Source of the DNA: Prevotellaceae bacterium
Lineage (GTDB): Bacteria > Bacteroidota > Bacteroidia > Bacteroidales > Bacteroidaceae
Assembly: GCA_015257125.1 (NCBI GenBank)
Contig: JABZKU010000003.1
Span: forward strand, 1-64,000
DNA length: 64,000 bases
Direction: 5' to 3'
Positions within the stretch are counted from its first letter, which is position 1. Each line of letters starts with the position of its first letter. Positions 51,022 to 59,620 of this stretch are shown piece by piece. The notes below the pieces were generated by a model that was given only the letters and a program-made list of their open reading frames with translations, did not search any database and was not told where the DNA came from. A program made the translations under genes and the position numbers.

Positions 51022-52010
51022 AATGTTGCGGTTTTAGACTGTTTTTTAATGAGGAGCAGATCGGCCCAACCCCATGCTCCGGTGAGCACGACGAGGGCAG
51101 TCTGAATGGTGTGTACGAGAAGAACAAAGGCCACCACGGGGGCTTCGGCGAGACCGTAGAGCACGAGCACGGTTTTCACAGCAAAGTGCCACGGCCCGGC
51201 GCCGTTGGGGGTGGGTACGAGCACGGCAAATGAACCGATGCAAAAGGCCAAGAGCGCGGCAGCGGGATCGACCGACGCGGTGGCGGGGAAGGCGAAAAAA
51301 GCGAGGTAGAAATGCAAATAATAGCCCGCCCAAATGCCGATGCTGTAGAGCAAATAGGCCCAAAGGGGACGCACGCGGCGCAAGGAGGCGATGCCGGCCA
51401 TGAAACTAACCATTTTTTCGCGGCCGCGACGAAAAAACGACATGCGCGCCACGAGGAGCGCGAGAAAGCCGAGCGCCAAGAGGGCGCAGACCGCCGTGAC
51501 GAGATAGCCGGCGGAGGTGAAGTGCTGCAACAGCTGGAGGGGCGCGGCGCCGGTGGTGTGGAGGAAGTGCAGGTATTGCGGCAACTGCAACAGGGCGGCA
51601 CCGACGGTGAGGAGCACCAACAAGACGGAGTCGACCACGCGTTCGGACACCACCGTGCCGAGGGCTTGCGAAAAGGAGGTGCCGGCATAGGTCTTGAGCG
51701 TGCCGCAGCGCGTAACCTCGCCGATGCGCGGCACCACGAGGCTGGCGGCATAGGACACGAAGATAGCATCGGTGCAGACGCGCAGGGGGGGATGCTCATC
51801 GAGGGGGCGCAACGCCAACCGCCAGCGCAGGGCGCGAAACACCGGGGGAACGATACCGAAGGCTAACGAGAGGAGCATCCAACCCCAATGCATCGAGGTG
51901 AGCATTTGGTAAGTGGCACTCCAATCATTGCCGCGATACATCCACCAGAGAATGCCAATTCCCACAGCAAAAGGGACAATAAACTTGACAATGTCGACAA
52001 ATGGTTTCAC
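51018..52010 (-). CDS. Lysylphosphatidylglycerol synthase TM-region (UPF0104) flippase-like protein
   Basis: A 330-residue polytopic membrane protein of about eight helices. It carries VPPVFRALRWRLAL, then IFVSYAASLVVPRIGEVTRC and VPTPNGAGPWHFAVKTVLVL, the conserved motifs of the LPG_synthase_TM / UPF0104 group. The family includes the flippase part of MprF and many stand-alone proteins of unknown substrate. It is upstream of pepD with a 4-base overlap, probably a two-gene operon, divergent from rsmA. Confidence 0.85.
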   Translation of the reverse strand: MKPFVDIVKFIVPFAVGIGILWWMYRGNDWSATYQMLTSMHWGWMLLSLAFGIVPPVFRALRWRLALRPLDEHPPLRVCTDAIFVSYAASLVVPRIGEVTRCGTLKTYAGTSFSQALGTVVSERVVDSVLLVLLTVGAALLQLPQYLHFLHTTGAAPLQLLQHFTSAGYLVTAVCALLALGFLALLVARMSFFRRGREKMVSFMAGIASLRRVRPLWAYLLYSIGIWAGYYLHFYLAFFAFPATASVDPAAALLAFCIGSFAVLVPTPNGAGPWHFAVKTVLVLYGLAEAPVVAFVLLVHTIQTALVVLTGAWGWADLLLIKKQSKTATL

Positions 52011-52036
52011 GCAGACGTAGTTTTTTTGTAATTTTG
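52005..52036 (+). promoter_or_regulatory. Probable rsmA promoter
   Basis: TTTC (52005-52008, one mismatch to TTTG), 20-bp spacer, TAATTTTG (52029-52036), about 92 bp ahead of rsmA. A minus-strand TAATTTCG (52110-52103) may serve the divergent flippase-like gene. Confidence 0.5.
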
Positions 52037-52127
52037 CGCCGTAGCGCGATTCGTCTTCGCCCCACTCCGCCGGATAGAGCGAAAAAGCGAAACCGAACAG
52101 CGCGAAATTACAAATTTATCCCATAGT

Positions 52128-52943
52128 ATGAAGTCCGTACGTCCGAAAAAGTTCCTCGGCCAGCACTTTTTGAAAGATCTCGGTGTGGCGCGCGCCATTG
52201 CCGACACGGTCGATGCCTGTCCCAACCTGCCTGTTCTCGAAGTGGGACCGGGCATGGGGGTGCTCACCCAATTCCTCCTGCCGAAGGGGCGCGAGGTGAA
52301 GGTGGCCGAAATCGATTTTGAGAGTGTGGACTATCTCCGCAAGAACTTCCCCGAGCTCGAAGAGCAGATCATCGAAGACGACTTTTTGAAAATGCACCTC
52401 GAGCATGTCTTCGACGGACAGCAGTTTGTGCTCACGGGCAATTATCCCTACAACATTTCGAGCCAGATCTTTTTCAAGATGCTCGAATATCGGGATTACA
52501 TCCCCTGCTGCACGGGCATGATTCAGAAGGAAGTGGCCGAACGATTGGCCGCGCGACCGGGCAACAAGACCTATGGTATCCTGAGTGTGCTTGTGCAACT
52601 GTGGTACGATGTGGAATACCTCTTCACCGTCGAGCCGGGCGTGTTCAATCCGCCGCCGAAGGTGAAGAGCGCCGTGATTCGCATGACGCGCAACAACGTG
52701 AGCGACGCGGGTTGCGACGAGCGCCTGCTGCGCCGCGTGGTGAAAACGGCCTTCAATCAGCGCCGTAAGATGATGCGCGGCAGTCTGAAACCGCTTTTCG
52801 CACAACTGGACAACGAGTGCGGCTGCACCCGACCGCACACCGACTTCTTGGCGCAGCCGCTCCTCACAAAGCGTCCGGAACAACTGTCGGTGGCCGACTT
52901 CGTGGCGCTGACCAATGCCGTGGAGCAGGAAATGAAGGCGTAA
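52128..52943 (+). CDS. rsmA: 16S rRNA (adenine1518/1519-N6)-dimethyltransferase
   Basis: A 271-residue KsgA/RsmA, which dimethylates two adenines in the 3' helix of 16S rRNA late in 30S assembly. It begins VRPKKFLGQHFLKDLGVARA, then the SAM-binding VLEVGPGMGVLTQFLL, acidic VAEIDFESVDYL and the catalytic NYPYNISSQIFF (N-[P/Y]-P-Y). The C-terminal helical domain has AFNQRRKMMRGSLK. Normal length. Confidence 0.96.
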   Translation: MKSVRPKKFLGQHFLKDLGVARAIADTVDACPNLPVLEVGPGMGVLTQFLLPKGREVKVAEIDFESVDYLRKNFPELEEQIIEDDFLKMHLEHVFDGQQFVLTGNYPYNISSQIFFKMLEYRDYIPCCTGMIQKEVAERLAARPGNKTYGILSVLVQLWYDVEYLFTVEPGVFNPPPKVKSAVIRMTRNNVSDAGCDERLLRRVVKTAFNQRRKMMRGSLKPLFAQLDNECGCTRPHTDFLAQPLLTKRPEQLSVADFVALTNAVEQEMKA

Positions 52944-53017
52944 GCTTCTCCCTGCCAAATACAGACGGCGCAGACAGGACACCTACTTATCTCACTACCT
53001 ATTCAACCGCAAAGCCT

Positions 53018-53110
53018 ATGCTTCCCTTGGCCTTTCTTCTTTTCGTAGGAGCCATCGCACTTTTTGTCACTAGAAAAAAGAACAACGACGAAGATTCGGA
53101 AGATCAATAA
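53018..53110 (+). CDS. Possible 30-residue single-helix membrane peptide
   Basis: A tiny frame, MLPLAFLLFVGAIALFVTRK followed by an acidic tail, forms one hydrophobic helix with positive then negative flank, in the gap between rsmA and the DUF1934 gene. It has no strong ribosome-binding site and no known family. It could be a real small membrane protein or a chance frame. Confidence 0.25.
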   Translation: MLPLAFLLFVGAIALFVTRKKNNDEDSEDQ

Positions 53111-53140
53111 CGAAGAAAACCGTCTACACTTGCTGTAAGC

Positions 53141-53554
53141 ATGTTTTATCCCGCAAAATTTATCACTCACCTTGTTTCCCGCCTGCCCGACGGTAGCAGC
53201 GACGAACTGCATCACGAAGAGCATGTGATGGTTTCGCTGCGTGACGACGGCACTTGGGCGCTGCGCTACAACGATCCGGAGAACGGCGGACAGACGATGC
53301 TGCAAGGCACGCCGCGCCACATGTCGGTTTCGCGCTCGGGGGCGATGGTGAGCCGCCTGCTTTTCCGCGTGGGCGAATGCTGCGAGAGTGTCTATCGCAC
53401 GCCCAACGGCGAATTTGAAATGTCGACCCTCGCCACGCTCTACAACGCGCAAGTGGACGACCGACGCGGCTTGATCGAGCTCCGCTATGACTTGTTTTTC
53501 AACGGAGAACTCGCCGCACACAACGAACTCACCGCAACGTGGGAGCGCACTTAA
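53141..53554 (+). CDS. DUF1934 (YwiB-like) protein
   Basis: A 137-residue calycin-like beta-barrel protein. HHEEHVMVSLRDDGTWALRY, MSVSRSGAMVSRLLFRVGEC and YRTPNGEFEMSTLAT give the family's E..G / I.R.G / L.F..G / Y.T..G.f.m.T pattern, and the C-terminal strand YDLFFNGELAAHNELTATWE closes it. Function unknown; in Firmicutes YwiB lies near argS. Found 33 bp before the M20 dipeptidase in the same direction. Confidence 0.72.
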   Translation: MFYPAKFITHLVSRLPDGSSDELHHEEHVMVSLRDDGTWALRYNDPENGGQTMLQGTPRHMSVSRSGAMVSRLLFRVGECCESVYRTPNGEFEMSTLATLYNAQVDDRRGLIELRYDLFFNGELAAHNELTATWERT

Positions 53555-53587
53555 GGTGCTCGGCGTTGCTCAAAAAACTGCTTTCTT

Positions 53588-54949
53588 ATGAACGCACTGC
53601 AAAACTATATTGCCGAGAACGAACCCCGCTTTCTCGAAGAACTCTTCTCGCTCATTCGCATTCCGAGCGTGAGTGCTCACCCCGAACGTCGCCCCGACAT
53701 TGACCGCTGTGCCGAACGCTGGCGCGAGTTGCTCCTGGCAGCCGGCTGCGACCGCGCAGAGGTGATGCCCTCGGCCGGCAATCCCTTGGTGTATGCCGAG
53801 AAGTTGGTCGATCCGGGCGCGCCCACCGTGCTGGTGTATGCGCACTATGACGTGATGCCCGCCGAACCGCTCGACCTTTGGCACTCCGATCCCTTCGAAC
53901 CGGAGGTGCGCGACGGCCACATTTGGGCGCGCGGCGCGGACGACGACAAAGGACAGTCGTTCATTCAAGTCAAAGCCTTCGAATATCTCGTACGCAACGG
54001 TCTGCTGCAACACAATGTGAAGTTCATCTTCGAAGGCGAAGAAGAAATCGGCAGTCCCTCGCTCGCGGCCTTCCTCACGGCGCACCGCGAATTGTTGCAC
54101 AGCGATGTGATTTTGGTGAGCGACACGTCGATGCTCGCCCCCGAACTCCCCTCGCTCACCACGGGACTGCGCGGTTTGGCCTATTGGCAGATCGAAGTGA
54201 CGGGACCGAACCGCGACTTGCACTCCGGCCACTTCGGCGGTGCGGTGGCGAACCCGGCGCTGGTGCTCTGCGAGTTGCTGGCGAAGATGGTCGACGGCGA
54301 CGGACGCATCACGATTCCGGGCTTCTACGACGACGTGGAAGAACTCTCGGCCGACGAACGTGCGATGCTGGCTTCCATTCCTTTCGACGAAGCGGCCTAC
54401 AAACAATCGATCGGCGTGCGCGATCTGCGCGGCGAAAAGGGCTACTCGACGATCGAACGCAATGCTTGCCGCCCGAGTTTCGACATCTGCGGCATGTGGA
54501 GCGGCTATCAGGGTGAAGGTTCGAAAACAGTGTTGCCTTCCAAGGCTTTCGCGAAAGTGAGCTGCCGCTTGGTGCCGCATCAACAGCACGAGAAGGTGAG
54601 CCAAATGTTTGTGGACTACGTGCAAAGTCTGGCTCCCGACTGCGTCGACATCAAAGTGACGCCGATGCACGGCGGCGAAGGCTATGTTTGCCCCATCACG
54701 CTGCCGGCTTATCGTGCCGCCGAAGAAGGGTTTACGGAGGCTTTCGGCAAACGCCCCTTGGCCGTGCGCCGCGGCGGCAGTATCCCCATCATTTCGGATT
54801 TCGAACGCGTGCTGGGTGTGAAAACGGTGCTCATGGGCTTCGGTCTCGAAAGCAACGCCATCCACTCGCCCAACGAAAACTTCAGCCTTGACATTTTCCG
54901 TAAAGGCATTGCAGCCGTTGTCGGCTTCCATCTCCACTATAAAGGATAA
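53588..54949 (+). CDS. M20 family dipeptidase
   Basis: A 453-residue zinc peptidase of the carnosinase-like M20 group. Motifs are VLVYAHYDVMPAEPLDLWHS (His, Asp), IWARGADDDKGQSF (Asp), IFEGEEEIGSPSL (Glu pair), and the dimerisation-domain His in LHSGHFGG. C-terminal His lies in ESNAIHSPNENF. Probably cytosolic: there is no signal peptide. Substrate specificity is not readable. It is followed by a terminator just before tamB. Confidence 0.92.
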   Translation: MNALQNYIAENEPRFLEELFSLIRIPSVSAHPERRPDIDRCAERWRELLLAAGCDRAEVMPSAGNPLVYAEKLVDPGAPTVLVYAHYDVMPAEPLDLWHSDPFEPEVRDGHIWARGADDDKGQSFIQVKAFEYLVRNGLLQHNVKFIFEGEEEIGSPSLAAFLTAHRELLHSDVILVSDTSMLAPELPSLTTGLRGLAYWQIEVTGPNRDLHSGHFGGAVANPALVLCELLAKMVDGDGRITIPGFYDDVEELSADERAMLASIPFDEAAYKQSIGVRDLRGEKGYSTIERNACRPSFDICGMWSGYQGEGSKTVLPSKAFAKVSCRLVPHQQHEKVSQMFVDYVQSLAPDCVDIKVTPMHGGEGYVCPITLPAYRAAEEGFTEAFGKRPLAVRRGGSIPIISDFERVLGVKTVLMGFGLESNAIHSPNENFSLDIFRKGIAAVVGFHLHYKG

Positions 54950-54960
54950 GTAAATGCAAT

Positions 54961-54988
54961 GTCGCTCTCTTCCGTCGAAGAGAGCGAC
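54961..54988 (+). terminator. Terminator between M20 dipeptidase and tamB
   Basis: 12-base perfect arms (GTCGCTCTCTTC and complement) around CGTC are followed by TTTTCT. An ATG at 54959 lies at its foot; the 16 residues it would add to TamB are encoded by this hairpin and are rejected. Confidence 0.85.
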
Positions 54989-55006
54989 TTTTCTCCATCT
55001 CTACGT

Positions 55007-58000
55007 ATGTTTGCTCCGCGCAAGTTGTTTAAGATTTTCGGCATCGCCACGCTCGTCGTCGCTGTGCTGATTGTCCTTCTCGTCGTCGCAGTTTATCTTC
55101 CCCCGGTTCAGCGTTGGGCTGTGGGGCGCATGTCTGCGTCGCTCGAAGAAAAAATGGGTTTGAAAGTCGATATCGACGAAGTGCGACTCACCCCTTTTCT
55201 CAATCTCAATGTCGGTAACCTCCGCGCCACGGATGCGGAGGGCGACACGCTGTTGCTCGCCGAACGCCTCCATCTCGATGTGGCATTCTGGCCGCTGTGG
55301 GAAGGACGTGCCGACATTGACGGCGTGGCGCTCAAGGGCGCGCGCGTCAACACGAAATCGCTCCTTCCCGATGTGGAAGTGAAAGGTAGCGTGGCGCGAC
55401 TCGAGGCGGCGGCGCACGGCGTGGAATGGGCACACGGGCACGTGCGACTGGATCACGCCTTGCTCGACGGGGCGAACCTCAATGTGGCGCTTTCGGACAC
55501 GGCAAAAAAGGACACCACCGAGACGCCGGTGCAGTGGCTCATCGAAACGGACGAACTGGCTGTGCGACGTTCGGAAATTGCGCTCACGATGCCAGGAGAT
55601 TCACTCCATGTCCGCGCAAAAATGGGCGATGCAGTGCTCAAACAAGGGGTGTTCGACTTGGAATGTCCCCGCTATTCGGTGCGCTCGTTCCAACTGAAGG
55701 AAGGAGCGGTGAGCATGAACACGACCCACCGCCCCTTGCCGCACGATGCGCTGTTTGACATTGCCGGACTGGCGGTGGATGTGCACGATCTTTCGTTTGA
55801 CGAAAACAAACGGCTGAAACTGAATTTGGTACACGCCGCGGCCCTCGAACGCCAGCGCAACTTGCGCATTACCGAGTTGCGCGGCGCGGTGCTGATGGAC
55901 ACCCTTCGTGTGTCGCTCCCCGACGTGTTGCTCACCACGACGCAATCGCGCATCGGGGCTTCGCTGGAGGCGGACTTCGCGGCGTTGCAACCCAACGGCC
56001 GCGGAACGTTGCGTACCCGTATTGACGCACGCATCGCGCCGAACGATATCCGCTCCATTGCGCGCCACGACGCGCCGACCTCGATGCGCCGACAGATCGA
56101 CGAGATGACGCAGACTTTGTTGGAAAACGACCTCGTCGAGATAGGGCTTGCACTCACGGGCAACCTGCGCAATTTGGCGGTGGAACGCGTTTCGCTCAAC
56201 GCCCCGGGACTGGTGGAAGCGAAGGTAGACGGCTTTGTGCGCAACGCGCTGAGCGAACAACGCTCGGGGCACCTGAACTACGCGGCGGCGACCCGCACCA
56301 CACGCCGAGTGCGAGCGCTGCTGCCGAAGAGTGCGGCGAGTTCCCTCAACGTGCCGGATGCCATGCGTCTGCTCGGTGCGGTGGATTTCGCCGGAGCTGA
56401 CTATCGCACACACTTTGCCTTGCAACAAGGCAAGGGGAATGTGAACGGACGCGCGGAGGTGAACTTGAACACCGAGAACTATTCGGCGCAAATCGATGTG
56501 CGGCAATTTGAATTGGCACAATTCCTCAAAGGACAACCCATCGGGCCGCTGACGGGTAAACTCGGTGTGGAAGGACGCGGCTTCAATGCTGATGCGGCAC
56601 GCGCCAATCTTCGGGCGACGGCCGAGGTGCGCGAAGGACGATATGATCGTTTTTCGCTGGGCGGTATCGGCCTCAGCGCGGCATTGCGCGGCGGCCACGC
56701 AGTGGTGGACTTCAAAGCACGCAACCCGCTCATCGACGGCGAAGGACGCATCACGGCGGAACTGAACCGACGCTATGCCGCACAAATGGACGTGCGTTTG
56801 GCACGCGTGGATCTCCGCGGGCTGGGCGTCGTTGAAGATACCCTCTCGCTGGGGGGCAATTTCCGCGGTACAGTGGAAAGTTCGCAAGACTTCCGCCACA
56901 TGGCGGCACGCGGCGAACTGCGCAACCTCTGTTTTGTGGCGCCCTCACGTTTGCTGATTGCGCAAGACGTGCTGCTCGATCTGGCCTCGCGTCCGGACAG
57001 TACGTTCGCACACATCAACTCGGGCGATTTGAAATTGAACTTTGCCGCGGGAAGCGGACTACAAGGCTTGGCCGATCGCGGTGCGAAGATCGCGAAAATG
57101 GCCATGCGCCAACTTGAACACCGTGATATCGACCAAGCGCTTCTGAAACGCGAACTGCCCGACGCAGCTTTGCAACTCGAAGCGGGACAGGAGAACTTGC
57201 TCGCTCGCTATTTGCGCTATAAAAAATATGGAGTCAATAGCATAGCGCTGAATGTAACCTCCAATGCGACGCAAGGGCTGAACGGTTTTATGCGCATCGG
57301 CAAGTTACAGGCTGAAGGCCTGGTAATCGACACGATACAAGCCACTATTACGCACGGCGAAGAGGGGCTGAAATTCGCGGCAACCGTCGAAAACCGCAAA
57401 ACGGAGAACCCGAATCCGTTCCTCGCCACCCTGCACGGACACTTGCTGCGTGCCGGCGCTGCAGCAGACATCGCATTCCAAGACGCTAACGGCCGATTGG
57501 GTTTGCGTCTCGGCGCGCAGGTGGAAATGGAGGACGGCGGTACGCGTCTGCACTTGAACGCCGACACGGCGGTGGTGGCTTATCGCAATTTCTCCGTCAA
57601 TGCCGACAATTATCTCTTTGTGAGCAACGACCGCCGCGTGCGCGCCAACATCAAGTTGCTGGCCGACGACGGAACGGGGCTGCAAATCTATAGTGAGGGA
57701 AGTGACAGTTTGAAAAACGACATTACCCTCACCATCAATCGACTCAATTTGGGCGAACTGGCCAATGTGCTGCCTTACCTTCCCAAGGTGGGTGGAACGC
57801 TGGACGGAGATTTCCATATCATTGAAGACCAACATAATTTTGCTGCTGTGGGTGCCGCGACCGCCAAAAACTTCTCGTACGAAGGAACACAGATCGGTAC
57901 ACTCGGCACCGAGTTGATGTACCAACCCGGCGAGAATGGGCAACACATTGCCAACGGCTATCTCACCCTCGACGGCAAGGAGGTGGCGGAAATCGGCGGA

Positions 58001-59620
58001 ACGTACGATCCGAAGGGAAAAGGCTATTTCGACGGTTCGTTCAATATCCGTTCTCTCCCCCTTAATGTCGCCAATGCCTTCTTGAAAGAAACCGGATTTG
58101 CCATGCGCGGTACGGCAGAAGGCGCATTCAGTGTGAAAGGTGCGCTCGACGCCCCGGTGATCAACGGTCGACTCAAACTCGACGAGGCACATCTATATAG
58201 TAATGTGTATGGAATCGATTTTGCCGTCGACACCGTTCCGCTCGAACTCAAGAATTCGCTACTCGAACTCAAGAATTATCAACTCACAACAGCCGATAAA
58301 GTTCCGCTGACGCTGCGCGGAAAAGTGGATCTCACGAATCCGGCTTCGCCTTATGTCTATATTGACGTCATCGGTCGCCAGTTCCCGCTGGTCAACACGA
58401 AGCGGAAGAACGAATCGCTACTCTACGGTAAACTGCTGACCAATATTCTCGCCAATGTACACGGCACGCTCGACAAATTAGTGGTGGCCGGTCGACTTAC
58501 GGTGCTCGAGAAAACCGATGTCACCTATGTGATGACGAATACCCCCTTGACCTCGGGCAGTAACCTCTCCGATTTGGTGACGTTCACCGACTTTTCCGAT
58601 ACCCTCACCGTCGCTTCTTCTGCAGAAGAAACGAAAAAGTCGAATATGGACGTGTGGATGGAAATTATCGTCAAGAAAGGCGCACGCTTCCGCTGCTACC
58701 TCACCCCCAACGGCGATAGTTATGTCGATGCCACCGGCGAAGGCAACCTCACCTTCCGCATGCCACCGCAAGGCGAGATGAGCATGACCGGGCGCATCAC
58801 GATAGACGAGGGAAAGATGAACTACGAACTTCCGGTCATTCCCCTTCGCACCTTCAATTTCGCCGGCGGTTCATCGATAGACTTCACGGGGAATGTGATG
58901 AATCCGACCCTCAATATCACCGCGACGGAGCGTGTCAAAACCATCGTCACCGAAGATGACCGACAACGCGCCGTGACCTTCGATGCAGGCGTCAAAATCA
59001 GTCGAACGGTCGAAGACATGGGATTGGAATTCATCATCGATGCGCCGGAAGATCTCGAGATCAAGAACCAACTCACCGCAATGAGCAAAGAGGAACGCGG
59101 AAAAGCCGCGGTCGCTCTCCTCGCCACCGGTATGTACATCACCGACGATAATTTGGCGACCGGCGGCCTCAAAGCCTCCAACGCCCTCAACGCCTTCTTG
59201 CAAAGTCAGATTCAAGACATTGCCGGTAAAGCCCTTTCGACCATCGACCTTTCATTTGGTATGGAGAGCGGGGTGAATGCGGCCGGCGAAACCACGACCG
59301 ACTATTCCTACCAGTTCTCTAAACGCTTCCTCAATGATCGCGTCCGTTTTGTAATCGGAGGTAAAGTTTCGTCGAGTGCCGACGCCACGGAAGCAACGCA
59401 ATCGTTCATCGACAACATCGCCATCGAATATCGTCTCGACGCGGCCAACAATCGTTACGTTCGTCTCTTCTATGATCGCAATTCCTACGATGCACTCGAA
59501 GGAACGCTGATGAAGACCGGCGCCGGTTTTGTAATGCGCCGCAAGGCCGATCGTTTTAGCGATCTCTTCCTCATCCGTCGCAAGAAAAAGTCCACCACCG
59601 AAAAATCAAAAAGCAAATGA
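55007..59620 (+). CDS. tamB: Translocation/assembly module protein TamB
   Basis: A 1537-residue envelope protein that spans the periplasm. One N-terminal transmembrane anchor (KIFGIATLVVAVLIVLLVVA) is followed by a very long series of AsmA-like beta repeats (for example KMGLKVDIDEVRLTPFLNLN) and the C-terminal DUF490/TamB domain, seen as LTFRMPPQGEMSMTGRITID, then LNITATERVKTIV and YSYQFSKRFLNDRVRFVIGG. TamB proteins shuttle lipids or help insert outer-membrane proteins with a BamA-like partner. The start at 55007 is set by the upstream terminator. It overlaps tamL by 4 bases. Confidence 0.9.
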   Translation: MFAPRKLFKIFGIATLVVAVLIVLLVVAVYLPPVQRWAVGRMSASLEEKMGLKVDIDEVRLTPFLNLNVGNLRATDAEGDTLLLAERLHLDVAFWPLWEGRADIDGVALKGARVNTKSLLPDVEVKGSVARLEAAAHGVEWAHGHVRLDHALLDGANLNVALSDTAKKDTTETPVQWLIETDELAVRRSEIALTMPGDSLHVRAKMGDAVLKQGVFDLECPRYSVRSFQLKEGAVSMNTTHRPLPHDALFDIAGLAVDVHDLSFDENKRLKLNLVHAAALERQRNLRITELRGAVLMDTLRVSLPDVLLTTTQSRIGASLEADFAALQPNGRGTLRTRIDARIAPNDIRSIARHDAPTSMRRQIDEMTQTLLENDLVEIGLALTGNLRNLAVERVSLNAPGLVEAKVDGFVRNALSEQRSGHLNYAAATRTTRRVRALLPKSAASSLNVPDAMRLLGAVDFAGADYRTHFALQQGKGNVNGRAEVNLNTENYSAQIDVRQFELAQFLKGQPIGPLTGKLGVEGRGFNADAARANLRATAEVREGRYDRFSLGGIGLSAALRGGHAVVDFKARNPLIDGEGRITAELNRRYAAQMDVRLARVDLRGLGVVEDTLSLGGNFRGTVESSQDFRHMAARGELRNLCFVAPSRLLIAQDVLLDLASRPDSTFAHINSGDLKLNFAAGSGLQGLADRGAKIAKMAMRQLEHRDIDQALLKRELPDAALQLEAGQENLLARYLRYKKYGVNSIALNVTSNATQGLNGFMRIGKLQAEGLVIDTIQATITHGEEGLKFAATVENRKTENPNPFLATLHGHLLRAGAAADIAFQDANGRLGLRLGAQVEMEDGGTRLHLNADTAVVAYRNFSVNADNYLFVSNDRRVRANIKLLADDGTGLQIYSEGSDSLKNDITLTINRLNLGELANVLPYLPKVGGTLDGDFHIIEDQHNFAAVGAATAKNFSYEGTQIGTLGTELMYQPGENGQHIANGYLTLDGKEVAEIGGTYDPKGKGYFDGSFNIRSLPLNVANAFLKETGFAMRGTAEGAFSVKGALDAPVINGRLKLDEAHLYSNVYGIDFAVDTVPLELKNSLLELKNYQLTTADKVPLTLRGKVDLTNPASPYVYIDVIGRQFPLVNTKRKNESLLYGKLLTNILANVHGTLDKLVVAGRLTVLEKTDVTYVMTNTPLTSGSNLSDLVTFTDFSDTLTVASSAEETKKSNMDVWMEIIVKKGARFRCYLTPNGDSYVDATGEGNLTFRMPPQGEMSMTGRITIDEGKMNYELPVIPLRTFNFAGGSSIDFTGNVMNPTLNITATERVKTIVTEDDRQRAVTFDAGVKISRTVEDMGLEFIIDAPEDLEIKNQLTAMSKEERGKAAVALLATGMYITDDNLATGGLKASNALNAFLQSQIQDIAGKALSTIDLSFGMESGVNAAGETTTDYSYQFSKRFLNDRVRFVIGGKVSSSADATEATQSFIDNIAIEYRLDAANNRYVRLFYDRNSYDALEGTLMKTGAGFVMRRKADRFSDLFLIRRKKKSTTEKSKSK

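Noticed and set aside
49474..51105. Plus-strand open frame of 543 codons
   Set aside because: It is antisense to pepD, which has complete M20 motifs.
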